Assembly: GCA_030433215.1 (NCBI GenBank)
Contig: JAUIMC010000001.1
Coordinates: 434,001 to 498,000, forward strand
DNA: 64,000 nucleotides
Direction: 5' to 3'
From: Alphaproteobacteria bacterium
GTDB taxonomy: Bacteria > Pseudomonadota > Alphaproteobacteria > Caulobacterales > Parvularculaceae
The position numbers were made by a program, and so were the translations under genes. Below the pieces are notes generated by a model. It was not told where the DNA came from. It made no database searches and saw nothing but the letters and a program-made list of their open reading frames with translations. Shown one piece after another: positions 34,733 to 44,080 of the stretch; the stretch's first letter is position 1; each line of letters begins with the position of its first letter.

Positions 34733-35737
34733 TTATTCGGTGTCGTCGGTTTTGAGCTCGACGCCGGCTTCGTCTTCAGTGATGGAAGCGTTTGTGACCG
34801 GGGCGACTTCGATGAGCGCCACGGGCGCGCCATCGGATTTTTCTTCTTCCGGCGCTTTTTCTTCCTGAAGCTCGGGCTTCGTCGAGGGGGAGAGCGGCGC
34901 CGCCGGCACGTCGTCAAAATTCGGCGTTTCGACATCGCTCGCGGCATATTGATCCCAATAGGCGGGCTGGTTCATCAACTGGCGATAGACGTCGATATTG
35001 TTGTCAGCGACCATCGGCGGCAGGTCGGAACGCGCAAGGCGTTCGGCTTCCCGCATTTCGCCGGAAAGCGCGAGCACCAGCGCAAGGTTCTGACGGATGC
35101 GCGCATCGGCGCCGGCGTTGGTCGCCGCCTGACGCAATGTGGCGCGGGCCATGGAAAGGTTTCCATCAAGCGCGAAGGAAAGGCCCTTGTTGTTCAGTAG
35201 AATGACTTTGCCCGGCGCCATGGCGAGCGCGCGGTCATATTTGGCGCGGGCCGCGTCGTGTTCGCCGATCTGGTCGAGGGCGACGCCGTAAGCGGAAAGC
35301 GCGCGCCAGTCAGCAGGGGCCTTGGCGACAGCGGTTTCGAGATAACGCACAGCTTCAAAAGCGCGACCGCCTTCGACAAGAACCTTGCCGTATTCAAGGC
35401 TGACGGCGCCGTGGTCCGGGTGCATGGTGGCGGCTTTCTGCATGACGCCGACGGCTTCGTCATTAGAGCCGATTTTGCGCAACGCTCTTGAAAAGCTTAC
35501 AGCCACATCCGGGTTCGACTGATCTGTGTTGTACCGTGTGCCCCAGAAAGCCGCTGCTGCGATCGGGTCCATGCCTTCTTCGACAGAAGGGTCCGAATAA
35601 ACGCCGATTGCGTCTTCATACTCATCGTGGGTTGCGCCTTTTGACGCCGTTTGCGATGTGGACGCACAGGCAGGCAGCAAAAGCGCTGCGCCAGCGACAA
35701 GAATTTGTTTCGTTGCGAGCTTGGATGCGTTAAGCAT
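34733..35737 (-). CDS. TPR-repeat lipoprotein (TadD-like)
   Basis: A 334-residue protein from ATG 35737, chosen because it gives a proper lipoprotein signal (LLLPAC, Cys about residue 24). Four to five tetratricopeptide units follow (for example NPDVAVSFSRALRKIGSNDEA, DHGAVSLEYGKVLVEGGRAFEA, DWRALSAYGVALDQIGEHDAA), then an acidic Glu/Pro-rich tail ending in DDTE. The pattern resembles TadD-type pilotin/assembly lipoproteins, but no tad/flp pilus genes are nearby. Outer-membrane location is inferred. Confidence 0.75.
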   Translation of the reverse strand: MLNASKLATKQILVAGAALLLPACASTSQTASKGATHDEYEDAIGVYSDPSVEEGMDPIAAAAFWGTRYNTDQSNPDVAVSFSRALRKIGSNDEAVGVMQKAATMHPDHGAVSLEYGKVLVEGGRAFEAVRYLETAVAKAPADWRALSAYGVALDQIGEHDAARAKYDRALAMAPGKVILLNNKGLSFALDGNLSMARATLRQAATNAGADARIRQNLALVLALSGEMREAERLARSDLPPMVADNNIDVYRQLMNQPAYWDQYAASDVETPNFDDVPAAPLSPSTKPELQEEKAPEEEKSDGAPVALIEVAPVTNASITEDEAGVELKTDDTE

Positions 35738-35867
35738 GGGTTGCGCCTCGATGAATTCCATGTGGATTTTCGCCGCCATGGTGGCGCAAGGAATTCAATA
35801 AAGGCTTAACCGTATGATTAATGTCCAATCTAACCTGATGTTGAATTGGTAAGTTAACGGAATATTC

Positions 35868-37235
35868 ATGGGGCAGAATCTCTTAAGCGACTATGAAAAA
35901 AGCGCTGCGGAAACGGCCAAAAAAATCTATGCCGTGCGCGACGGGGCGCTCGATGAAAGCGACGCGCCGGCTTCGTTGAAAGAGCTTGCCCGCGCCAATG
36001 GATTTAGCGGAGAGGCCGGCGGCGTATTTACCGATGGCGAGGCCGCGCTCATCGGCGTCGGCGATGAAAGCGATCCGTTTATTTTTGCGGCCGCAGCGGA
36101 AAAATTGCCAGAAGGCGATTATGTTCTCGCGGGGTCGCTCGACTCTGGTTCTGCGACATTGGCGGCGCTGGGCTGGCTGATGGGCGGCTATCGTTTCGAT
36201 CGCTACAAGGAGCAAAAACCCGCTGAGGCGCGCCTTGTTGCGCCGGAGACCGCTGATGTCGATGCGGCGCGCCGCGCCGCCGACGCTGTCTTCCTTGCCC
36301 GCGATCTCGTCAATACGCCGGCCGGGGACATGGGCCCCGCGGCGCTAGAGCAGGCGGCGCGCAATCTCGCCGAAGCCCATGGCGCGCAGGTGAAGGTCGT
36401 TATCGGTGAGGATCTTCTGGCGGAAAACTTTCCCATGGTTCACGCCGTGGGCCGGGCGGCGAAAGCCGAACCGCGCCTCATCGACATGGCCTGGGGGGAT
36501 GTGAACGCGCCGAAGCTGACGCTGGTGGGCAAGGGCGTGACCTTCGATTCGGGCGGTCTCAACATCAAGGGCGCCAGCGGCATGGCGATCATGAAAAAGG
36601 ATATGGGCGGGGCGGCGCATGTCCTGGCGCTGGCGGGCATGATCATGAGCGCCGGTCTCAAGGTGCGGCTGCGCGTGCTCGTGCCGGCGGTCGAGAACGC
36701 GATTTCCGGCGACGCGTTCCGTCCCGGCGATATTCTCAAAAGCCGCAAAGGTCTTAGCGTCGAAATCGGCAACACGGATGCGGAGGGCAGGCTCATTCTC
36801 GCCGACGCCCTGGCGTTGGGCGGCGAAGATAAGCCCGAGCTGATGATCTCCCTGGCGACGCTCACCGGCGCGGCCCGGGTGGCGCTGGGGCCTGAGCTTG
36901 CGCCTTTTTACAGCGATGACGAGGGGCTTGTTGAGGCGCTTGAGACCGCTGCCGGGCGCATGGCGGACCCGGTCTGGCGGATGCCGCTCTGGCGGGGGTA
37001 CGAATCGATGCTGTCTTCCCAGATCGCGGATGTGAATCATATTTCGGGCGGTTCTTTCGCCGGCTCTGTCACGGCAGCCTTGTTTTTAAAGAAATTCGCC
37101 GGCGAAGCCGCGAGCTGGATGCATTTCGACATCTACGCCTGGCGGCCGAAAGCGGCGCCCGGCCGTCCCGCCGGCGGGGAGGCGCAGGCGATTCGCGCCC
37201 TCTTCGAGATGCTCAAGGAGCGCTATCCTGCCTGA
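35868..37235 (+). CDS. Leucyl aminopeptidase family (M17) metallopeptidase
   Basis: A 455-residue M17 peptidase. The two-metal site is intact: GKGVTFDSGGLNIK (Lys and Asp ligands), KKDMGGAAH, and NTDAEGRLILADAL (Asp/Glu ligands and bicarbonate Arg). The N-terminal domain is short compared with the ~500-residue PepA, matching a common alphaproteobacterial M17 subgroup. It removes N-terminal residues from peptides in the cytoplasm. Followed 85 bp later by a MarR-type gene. Confidence 0.93.
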   Translation: MGQNLLSDYEKSAAETAKKIYAVRDGALDESDAPASLKELARANGFSGEAGGVFTDGEAALIGVGDESDPFIFAAAAEKLPEGDYVLAGSLDSGSATLAALGWLMGGYRFDRYKEQKPAEARLVAPETADVDAARRAADAVFLARDLVNTPAGDMGPAALEQAARNLAEAHGAQVKVVIGEDLLAENFPMVHAVGRAAKAEPRLIDMAWGDVNAPKLTLVGKGVTFDSGGLNIKGASGMAIMKKDMGGAAHVLALAGMIMSAGLKVRLRVLVPAVENAISGDAFRPGDILKSRKGLSVEIGNTDAEGRLILADALALGGEDKPELMISLATLTGAARVALGPELAPFYSDDEGLVEALETAAGRMADPVWRMPLWRGYESMLSSQIADVNHISGGSFAGSVTAALFLKKFAGEAASWMHFDIYAWRPKAAPGRPAGGEAQAIRALFEMLKERYPA

Positions 37236-37320
37236 TGGCTCTGATAGGCTATTGCCCTTTCCGGCCGAACGGTTGCAAGCATAGGGCTTGGTTTCCACGG
37301 GAAGGGCGTAAGGCCGGACG

Positions 37321-37674
37321 ATGGCGGCGACGGATCATTTGACAAGCTGGCGGGAAGTCATGTGCGACGCTGTGCGCGCGGAAAGCCCGGATTTATCCAT
37401 GCGCCAGTGGGCGATCCTGCTGACGGTTTATCTGAAGCCCGGCCCCCATACGGTGCGCGCGCTGGCCCGCGATCTCAATGTGCCAAAGCCTGCGATCTCC
37501 CGCGCGCTCGATGCGCTCTCGATTCTCGGTTTCATCAAACGCGTGCGCGACATGAACGACAAGCGCATCGTGATCGTTCAGAAAACCGCGGACGGCGCCA
37601 TCTATCTCGACAGTTTTGCGCGGCTGGTCGAAGCGCAAACAGAAGAACCGGCGCTCGGCGCCATGTATGGCTAG
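37321..37674 (+). CDS. MarR family winged-helix regulator
   Basis: A 117-residue regulator with the MarR winged helix at about 35-100: MRQWAILLTVYL, VRALARDLNVPKPAISRALDAL (recognition helix) and the wing RVRDMNDKRIVIV. Helices at both ends would form the dimer. Its stop overlaps the convergent DUF2125 gene by 4 bp. The ligand and targets are unknown. Confidence 0.88.
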   Translation: MAATDHLTSWREVMCDAVRAESPDLSMRQWAILLTVYLKPGPHTVRALARDLNVPKPAISRALDALSILGFIKRVRDMNDKRIVIVQKTADGAIYLDSFARLVEAQTEEPALGAMYG

Positions 37675-38651
37675 TTCTTCGGTCCGAGAATTTTAACGCC
37701 TGCAATATGAGCGGCGCCGCCTTTGAACTCGATGGGCGCCGATATTTTGCCGCCGCTGGTAATCGCGGCGAGAGTAAGCGCTGCGGCGGCGCTTTCAGCT
37801 TCTTCTTCACTCATGACGCCAAGCTGCGACAGGGCTTTCACGAAAGGCGCGGGCGCGGTGATTTCTGTCTCGAGCGCGCCTTGGGGCGCGTGCGTCTCGT
37901 CGATGGATAATGCTCCGGCGACGGAGAGTTTCGCCTCGTCAAGCTGGGCGTTAAAGCCGTTGATGATGAGCTCGCCGCCTGTCTGACGCCACATCTCCGC
38001 ATCGCTGAGCAGATGGGTCTGTGTCGCCGCCATCACGGTCTGAACGCCGCTTAAGCGAAAGACGCCATCGGGCGCTGTGGCTTTAATGTCTTGCGCCGCA
38101 AGGCTGAGCACCAGCATGGCCGGATCGTCCTCGGACGGGGCCAGATCGAAGACAAGCCGGTCGACAGCGCCGTTTGCATTGTCTGCGTCGCGCACCGCAT
38201 GAGCGCCGCGCATGGTCATGGCGAAAGCCCAGCCGCGGGCCTTGTCATTGGCGATGGAAAACCGGAAGTCGTCGGCGTTGACGCGCCAGTCGCCATAGGC
38301 CGCCGTTTCCATCCGCTGCTCGCCGCGAACGGAAAAGATAAGCCGGTTGAGATCGTAAGGCAGGGCGTCGAGCGTCAGCCGGTCGGTGCGCCAGCGCCAT
38401 TGGCCTGGTGCTGCGATTTCCGGGGTCGCCACATGCACGCGCAGGAAAAACGGAAAGCCCTCGGCTTTCAGTTCGCCATGACTGACTTCGAATCCGGCCT
38501 CGCGTTGATCTTCCACCCAGGCGGCGACGCCTTTTTTCATTTCCGCGGCGCCGGCGCGCCACAAAAGCCAGTAGCCCGCGACAATGACGGCCGCGACAGC
38601 GAAGGGAAGATAAAGCCAGCGGCGTTTCGGTCTGGCGGGGGCGTCAGCCAT
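37671..38651 (-). CDS. DUF2125 domain protein
   Basis: A 326-residue protein from ATG 38651, overlapping the end of plsC by 8 bp. A cytoplasmic Arg/Pro start is followed by one helix (about 11-32), then a periplasmic beta-rich domain with the DUF2125 hallmarks EVSHGELKAEGFPFFLRV and GQWRWRTDRLTLDALPYDLNRL. The C-terminus has an Ala-rich helix and IEFKGG. Function unknown; it ends the ftsE-ftsX-ydcF-plsC run. Confidence 0.85.
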   Translation of the reverse strand: MADAPARPKRRWLYLPFAVAAVIVAGYWLLWRAGAAEMKKGVAAWVEDQREAGFEVSHGELKAEGFPFFLRVHVATPEIAAPGQWRWRTDRLTLDALPYDLNRLIFSVRGEQRMETAAYGDWRVNADDFRFSIANDKARGWAFAMTMRGAHAVRDADNANGAVDRLVFDLAPSEDDPAMLVLSLAAQDIKATAPDGVFRLSGVQTVMAATQTHLLSDAEMWRQTGGELIINGFNAQLDEAKLSVAGALSIDETHAPQGALETEITAPAPFVKALSQLGVMSEEEAESAAAALTLAAITSGGKISAPIEFKGGAAHIAGVKILGPKN

Positions 38652-39387
38652 CCGTGTTCTCCATCGATGCGGCCAGCGCGCTGTCCGCAAGGTCGGGCCG
38701 GCCGCTTTCGATACGGCTCTGGAGCTCGCCCAGAAAGGCCTTGCGGTCAAGGCCGGGGGGAATGGCGGGCAGGAACCGCAAGGTGATGACCCCCGGGACT
38801 TTTTCTCCGCCCGGATGACGCCAGAAACGTCCGCTGTCATGGGCGGCGGGCACACAAGGCGCGTCAGCCGCCACATAGATGCCGGCGACCCCGGGGTGGT
38901 AGCGTTGCCGCGCGCCGAGGGCGGAGCGGGTGCCTTCCGGGAAAATAACCACCTGATGACCGGCGTCCGTGTGGGTTTTCGCGGCGCGGGCCATGGCGCG
39001 CAGCGCCTTCGCGCCGCCCTTGCGGTCGATGGTGATGTTGCCTGCCGCCAGCGCCCACCAGCCATAAACCGGGATGCGCGTCAGTTCTTTCTTCAGGATC
39101 ATCACGGGCTTTGGCGCGAGGGCGTAGAGCGCAATCGTCTCCCACATGGACTGGTGGTTCGCTGCGATCAGCGCGCCGCCCTGCGGAATGTTCTCTGCGC
39201 CTTCAATACGATACGAAACGCCAGCGATCCATTTGAGACCGAAAAGCGCAAGCCGCGACCATGCCTTTACGGTAGAGCGCGCCGCGTTCTCGCCGAACAG
39301 CATGACGGGCATGCAGCCAATGCCCATCAAGAGGACAATGACGGGGATATAGACTGCAAAGGCCGCTGACCGGATCTTTTGGAGCAT
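38644..39387 (-). CDS. plsC: 1-acyl-sn-glycerol-3-phosphate acyltransferase
   Basis: A 247-residue acyltransferase making phosphatidic acid from lysophosphatidic acid. The catalytic block NHQSMWE is an HX4D-type motif with Glu in place of Asp; VIFPEGTRS is the substrate Arg motif, and an N-terminal hydrophobic helix anchors it to the membrane. The H-to-E variant occurs in some alphaproteobacterial PlsC paralogues. Gene order ftsX-ydcF-plsC is conserved in this class. Confidence 0.9.
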   Translation of the reverse strand: MLQKIRSAAFAVYIPVIVLLMGIGCMPVMLFGENAARSTVKAWSRLALFGLKWIAGVSYRIEGAENIPQGGALIAANHQSMWETIALYALAPKPVMILKKELTRIPVYGWWALAAGNITIDRKGGAKALRAMARAAKTHTDAGHQVVIFPEGTRSALGARQRYHPGVAGIYVAADAPCVPAAHDSGRFWRHPGGEKVPGVITLRFLPAIPPGLDRKAFLGELQSRIESGRPDLADSALAASMENTDG

Positions 39388-39392
39388 GCTTC

Positions 39393-39992
39393 CTAGCGGC
39401 CGTTCGACGGGATCAGCGCCTTGACGCGCGCCAGAAGATATTTGGTGTATTCGCCAGCGAGCTTGCCCAGGGCGCGGGGCGAGGAGGGCAGCCCGTTCTC
39501 GCCGATATAGCCGGAAGAGACCGCATAGGGCGTGATGTCGACGCCTTTCATGCGCGCCTGCGTGACGGCGATGGCGCGGGGCATGTGATAATCGGATGTC
39601 ACCAGGATGACCCGCTTGTAGCGATGGGTTTCCGCCCAGCTCTTGAGCTCGTCGGCGTTGCCTTCCGTCGTCAACGCCTCTCTGCCGAGATCGACGCAGC
39701 AGTCGAAGCGATCGCGCGGGCCGACCCAGAATTCCGAAAGCCGTGCTGCGGACGTATCGGGATGCACGCCGGAGATGAGAAGGCGTTGACCGGCGCCGTC
39801 CGCCAGCAGCCCCATGCCGTAGGAAATGCGAACGCCGCCGCCGCCGGTGTAAACGACGATGCCGTCCGCCGCAGGCGGTCTCGCCGCATCCGGCTTCGGC
39901 AGGGAGGCGAGAAAGAAGGCGAATCCGCCGGCCCAGGCAAGCGCCGCGAAAACCAGAAATGAGACCAGCTTTTTCAAAGTCTTACCCGTCAA
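39393..39992 (-). CDS. YdcF/ElyC-like DUF218 protein
   Basis: A 199-residue protein with one N-terminal transmembrane helix (about 8-30) and a DUF218 domain: DGIVVYTGGGGVR, LLISGVHPDT, ALTTEGNADELKSWAE, and ILVTSDYHMPRA. E. coli relatives (SanA, ElyC, YdcF) are linked to envelope integrity and lipid-carrier metabolism. It lies between ftsX and plsC. Confidence 0.88.
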   Translation of the reverse strand: MTGKTLKKLVSFLVFAALAWAGGFAFFLASLPKPDAARPPAADGIVVYTGGGGVRISYGMGLLADGAGQRLLISGVHPDTSAARLSEFWVGPRDRFDCCVDLGREALTTEGNADELKSWAETHRYKRVILVTSDYHMPRAIAVTQARMKGVDITPYAVSSGYIGENGLPSSPRALGKLAGEYTKYLLARVKALIPSNGR

Positions 39993-40075
39993 AACCGCCG
40001 CCCGCCGTCACGATAGCCGATTGATTCCGGCCGCGCCAGTTAACCTTGTCGCGACAGTTCGGCCGCCCGGCGCGG

Positions 40076-41032
40076 TCAGTATTGTTTGCTGAGGGTGTTG
40101 AGCACGGTCAGCCGTGCGGTGAGCGCGGTGACGAGACAGGTGGCGATGGGCGCCGTGGCGAGCCACAGCATCATCCAGCCGCCGAGCCGCAGATCGGGGA
40201 GGAAATTGTCCGCGCCGCCGCCGGCCCGGACGGCGAGGCCAGCCAGCAAGAGCGCCGCGAGCGCAACGAAGAGGCCGATCAGCGCGCCCCTGAGCCCCAG
40301 AATGAAGAACCGCCTTTGCACTTCCGCGGCGATGAAGGCGTCGGTCGCGCCCACGAGATGCAGGACAGAGACGATCTCGTGATTGGCCGCGAGGCCCGCC
40401 CGCGCGGCGAAAATCGAAATCGCGCAGGCCGCGCCCATGACGAGAAGGAAGACCCCGAAAGCGAGCGCCTGGCCCGACCGCGCGGCGCTGGCGAGGCGGT
40501 CGTGCCAGCGCGCATGATCGTCGAGGGTGGCGCCCGGCGCGGCGGCGGCGAGGCGGTTGCGCAGGAGATCGAGATTGTCGCGCAGGGCGGGCGAGGCCTT
40601 CACCTCGATGATCGCAGGGATGGTGAGAAAGGCTTCCGCATTGCCTTCGCCGAGCCAGGGCTCGAGGAGCGCGGCGGCGTCCTTCTGGCTCTGGGCCGTC
40701 GCTTCGAGGACGCCCTCGGTTTCGTTCAGCACCCGCAGGGCGGCGTCGAGACCTTCTGAAATTTCTTCCGGGCTCGCGCCTTTCACCTGCACGGTGATTT
40801 CCGAGCGCAAGGCCGAGGTCCACTCGCTGGCCGCGTGATTGACGATGAGGAGCGAGGCCATGGCGAGGACGGCGAGAAACGACATCACCGCGATGACGGC
40901 GGTCAGCGGCGCGCCGGCCGCGCCGGCTTCGGGGAGCAACGGCGCCGTTCCGCGCCGGAACAGGCTGCGCCGCGCCGGCTTTTCGGCCGCGCTTTCTTCG
41001 TGCTCTTGGGTTTCGTCCGCCTGCGTCATCAT
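40076..41032 (-). CDS. ftsX: Cell division protein FtsX
   Basis: A 318-residue ABC-type membrane subunit. A cytoplasmic N-terminus (1-40) precedes helix 1 (about 44-65), a periplasmic domain (about 70-190), and three C-terminal helices. It pairs with FtsE to couple ATP binding to peptidoglycan hydrolase activation at the septum. Its start overlaps the ftsE stop (ATGA type, 41029-41032). Confidence 0.92.
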   Translation of the reverse strand: MMTQADETQEHEESAAEKPARRSLFRRGTAPLLPEAGAAGAPLTAVIAVMSFLAVLAMASLLIVNHAASEWTSALRSEITVQVKGASPEEISEGLDAALRVLNETEGVLEATAQSQKDAAALLEPWLGEGNAEAFLTIPAIIEVKASPALRDNLDLLRNRLAAAAPGATLDDHARWHDRLASAARSGQALAFGVFLLVMGAACAISIFAARAGLAANHEIVSVLHLVGATDAFIAAEVQRRFFILGLRGALIGLFVALAALLLAGLAVRAGGGADNFLPDLRLGGWMMLWLATAPIATCLVTALTARLTVLNTLSKQY

Positions 41033-41724
41033 CCGGCGCCGCCCGCTCCGGCGCTGCGCGTTACCTTTCCGTTAGCAATTCTTAAGACCGGCTTGCCGAT
41101 CGACTGCACAAGATGGAGATCGTGGGTCGCGACGATCACGGCGGCGCCGAGCTTATTCAGCTCGACAAAGAGTTTCATGATGCGCTCGCCCATGGCCGGG
41201 TCGACATTGCCCGTGGGCTCGTCGGCGAGAATGAGATCGGGTTTTGATACGAGCGCCCGCGCGAGCGCCACGCGCTGCTTCTCGCCGCCCGAGAGCGTGG
41301 GGGGCTTGGCGTCCATGCGGTCGCCGAGGCCAACCCAATTTAAGAGTTCGCTTACGTCTTCCCGGTATTGGTTTTGGTTAACGCCCGCGACTTTCATGGG
41401 CAGCGCGACATTTTCATAGGCCGTGAGATGATCGAGGAGACGGAATTCCTGGAAGACGACGCCGATGCGCCGGCGCAGTGCGGGCAAGGCTTCGCGCGGA
41501 GCGTCCATGGCGTCTTCCCCGAACAGGAAGAACCGGCCGCGCGTCGGCTTATGCGCGAGATAAATCATCTTCAGCAGAGAGGTCTTGCCGGCCCCGGACG
41601 GGCCGGTGAGGAAACGGAACTCGCCTTCGCGAAGCGCCATGGAGACATTGCTCAGCGTTTCCGGCGCGTCCTCGTAAGCGAGGCCCGCCTTTTCGAATCT
41701 GACGATTTCTTTTCCGGCGTCCAT
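41029..41724 (-). CDS. ftsE: Cell division ATP-binding protein FtsE
   Basis: A 231-residue ABC ATPase from ATG 41724. Walker A is GPSGAGKT (41-48), the Q-loop FQEFRLLDHLT, the signature LSGGEKQRVALARAL, Walker B LILADEPTGN, and the switch His in VATHD. Works with FtsX. Divergent from the zinc-ribbon/DUF3426 gene, an arrangement typical of Alphaproteobacteria. Confidence 0.95.
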   Translation of the reverse strand: MDAGKEIVRFEKAGLAYEDAPETLSNVSMALREGEFRFLTGPSGAGKTSLLKMIYLAHKPTRGRFFLFGEDAMDAPREALPALRRRIGVVFQEFRLLDHLTAYENVALPMKVAGVNQNQYREDVSELLNWVGLGDRMDAKPPTLSGGEKQRVALARALVSKPDLILADEPTGNVDPAMGERIMKLFVELNKLGAAVIVATHDLHLVQSIGKPVLRIANGKVTRSAGAGGAG

Positions 41725-41816
41725 CGTGATTCCGGCCCTGGTCCCATCATGACTGTGCAGCGCGGCCATAGGCGCGCGCCTGTCGCCAGCGAACCCTTAA
41801 ACGATTCTGGTCCGAC

Positions 41817-43310
41817 ATGATAATCACCTGTCCCGATTGCGCCACGCGATATGATGTCGATGACGACCGGTTTTCCCCAAACGGGCGGTCAGTGCGCTGT
41901 TCGTCCTGTGGCGAGAGCTGGTTCGTGCCGGCGCCAGAGCTAATCGACGTCGAACCGCTTGAGGAAAAGTCTCCATCGCGCCGCAAAAACAAGGCCGAGG
42001 ACGAAGAGGAAGACGCCCGCCCGCGGATCAAGGTCGGATTCGCCGATGACGAGCAGGAAGATCGCCGTCCTTCCCGCAGGGAGGCGCGCGCCTATGAGGA
42101 CGATGACCGGGACTATGGGCGCGGCGACGATCGCGGCTATTCGGCCCGGCGCGGACGGCGCGAGGATTTTGATGCGGCTGATGACGAAGACGACGATGAT
42201 TCGCTGTTCGATGCGCCGCCGAGCCGCCGCGAGCGCGAGGAAACGCGGTCGAACGACAAGCGCCGCGACGCGCGGGATGAGGATGACGAACCCGCCGAAA
42301 AAGGCTGGCGCAAGGGCCGTCAGTTTATCGTCGAGGATGAAGAAGATGAGACCGAACGCCGGCCCTTCTTTGCGCGCAAGCGCAAGAACAAGGACGGCGG
42401 CGGGAGTGAGCGCGAATCGCTGCGCTTCGGCGATGACGAAAGCGACCGCCCATCAGATAGTCGTTCTAACGACCGCTCCGATGACCGCCATCATGACAGG
42501 GTGGATGAGCGCCCCGATGAACACATGGAAGACAGCCGCGGTTATGAGCGCGGGGTTGAGGACGACCGGGACGAAGAAAACGACGCCTTCAACGGCGCTT
42601 ATGTTGTCGACGCCGACTGGGAGGATGTGGGCGACGGCGCCGAGGAGCGCGGGCGCGGTTTCGGCCGCCGTATCCGCGCCGAGCGCCGCCGCGCGACGGC
42701 GCTGGCGCGCATGGAGGATGTGCGTCCTCTCGACCCCGACGCTTTCGACGAAGAGTTTTTCGCCGCGCTGCGCGTCACGCCGCGCGAGCTAGAGCGCGCC
42801 CTGAAAAAGGCCCGCCGCCGCGCCGAGGCGCGCGAGAAAAACCGGATGACGCCGCTGCGCGCCTTCGGCTGGACCGCCTGGATTGCGCTGGTCGCCGGCG
42901 GCGCCTATGCGCTCTTCATCTATCGCGACGAGATCGTCAAAGCCGCGCCCAAGGCCGCCGACGCCTATGCCGTGATCGGCATCGAAGCGAACCCTTACGG
43001 GCTTTCCATCGACAATGTGAATCACCGCCTCGCCATGTCGACCGGCGGGCCGACCATCGAAATCACCGGCAATCTCACCAACGAAACCGAAGACGCGGTG
43101 GCCGCGCCCCTGCTTCAGGCCGAGGCGCTCGGCCCCCGGGGCGAGCTTCTGGCGCGCTGGACGTTCGCCGCCAGCGATACGCAGGTGGCGCAAGGCGCCA
43201 GCATCGATTTCATGACGCGCGCGCCGGCCCCGGACGGCGTCGCGGAAGTGGCGCTCTCCTTCGCGCCTGAAAAGAGCGTGCTCGACAGCCTTCTGCCCGC
43301 GAAAGAGTAA
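41817..43310 (+). CDS. MJ0042 zinc-ribbon/DUF3426 membrane protein with a long charged region
   Basis: A 497-residue protein. The N-terminal zinc ribbon has Cys5, 8, 28 and 31 (CPDC, CSSC). Residues about 50-300 are almost entirely Asp, Glu, Arg and Ser, a disordered polyampholyte far longer than in most relatives. One transmembrane helix lies near 350-367 (FGWTAWIALVAGGAYALFI), followed by a DUF3426-like periplasmic domain (about 385-497). Location opposite ftsE suggests a role in division or envelope control; the function is unknown. Confidence 0.85.
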   Translation: MIITCPDCATRYDVDDDRFSPNGRSVRCSSCGESWFVPAPELIDVEPLEEKSPSRRKNKAEDEEEDARPRIKVGFADDEQEDRRPSRREARAYEDDDRDYGRGDDRGYSARRGRREDFDAADDEDDDDSLFDAPPSRREREETRSNDKRRDARDEDDEPAEKGWRKGRQFIVEDEEDETERRPFFARKRKNKDGGGSERESLRFGDDESDRPSDSRSNDRSDDRHHDRVDERPDEHMEDSRGYERGVEDDRDEENDAFNGAYVVDADWEDVGDGAEERGRGFGRRIRAERRRATALARMEDVRPLDPDAFDEEFFAALRVTPRELERALKKARRRAEAREKNRMTPLRAFGWTAWIALVAGGAYALFIYRDEIVKAAPKAADAYAVIGIEANPYGLSIDNVNHRLAMSTGGPTIEITGNLTNETEDAVAAPLLQAEALGPRGELLARWTFAASDTQVAQGASIDFMTRAPAPDGVAEVALSFAPEKSVLDSLLPAKE

Positions 43311-43378
43311 GCCAACTGGCCTTTCGCCGGAAAAGCTCTTAAGAGCGGTCGCTTCAGGCGCCAGCCGGGAGGACAGTC

Positions 43379-43894
43379 ATGCGCACCCTCTACACCGAAG
43401 ATCAGATCGCCAAACGCATTGACGCCATGGCCGCGGAGATGGCGCGGGACATGCCCGCCGACTTTCTGCTGGCGCCGGTGCTGACGGGGGCGTTCATCTT
43501 TGCGGCTGACCTTTTGCGCGCGCTTCACCGTCACGGCGCCGATCCGCATGTGGATTTCGTCCAGCTTTCCTCTTACGGCGGCGCGCGCGCTTCGTCCGGG
43601 GTCGTCACCTTGCTGAAGGACTTTTCCGCCGACATCAAAGGCCGGACGGTTCTTCTGGTGGACGACGTGCTCGACACCGGCCGCTCGCTGCATTTCGGCA
43701 AGGGCATGATTGAGGACCGCGGCGCCGCCGCGGTGAAGCTCTGCGTCTTCGTGAAGAAGCTCACCGGCCACGCCGAAGACCTTCACTGCGATTATATCGG
43801 CTTTGAGGCGGGTCCGGACGATTTCCTCGTCGGCTACGGCATGGACGATGACGGCCGCCAGCGCGGGCTGCCCTTTCTCGGCGCGGCGAACTAG
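43379..43894 (+). CDS. hpt: Hypoxanthine phosphoribosyltransferase
   Basis: A 171-residue purine-salvage enzyme making IMP (and possibly GMP) from hypoxanthine/guanine and PRPP. The PRPP loop is VLLVDDVLDTGRS (about 95-107); PVLTGAFIFAADL and YGGARASS hold the phosphate and catalytic loop segments, and the C-terminal FLVGYGMDDDGRQRGLPF is typical of HPRT. AGGACAGTC precedes the ATG. Confidence 0.95.
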   Translation: MRTLYTEDQIAKRIDAMAAEMARDMPADFLLAPVLTGAFIFAADLLRALHRHGADPHVDFVQLSSYGGARASSGVVTLLKDFSADIKGRTVLLVDDVLDTGRSLHFGKGMIEDRGAAAVKLCVFVKKLTGHAEDLHCDYIGFEAGPDDFLVGYGMDDDGRQRGLPFLGAAN

Positions 43895-44006
43895 GCGGGA
43901 TCGCGGCCGCACAACATTAAAAAGGGAACATGTTTAATCCTCGGGTGTTGGCGTCACCTAACCAAGCGGGCGCGCTGAGAGCCCGCAAATCGGAGGAGGA
44001 TGACGC

Positions 44007-44078
44007 ATGCACGGCATTATTTATCTTGTTGGGTTGGTCGTAGTGGTCATGGCGATCCTGTCCTTTCTGGGGCTGTAG
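44007..44078 (+). CDS. 23-residue membrane peptide
   Basis: ATG 44007 has a strong GGAGGA about 9 nt upstream and opens MHGIIYLVGLVVVVMAILSF then LGL-stop, a single transmembrane helix. The stop is 2 bp before the ATG of the next membrane-protein gene, so translation is probably coupled. Very similar short peptides recur in Alphaproteobacteria as I recall; function unknown. Confidence 0.7.
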   Translation: MHGIIYLVGLVVVVMAILSFLGL

Positions 44079-44080
44079 TC

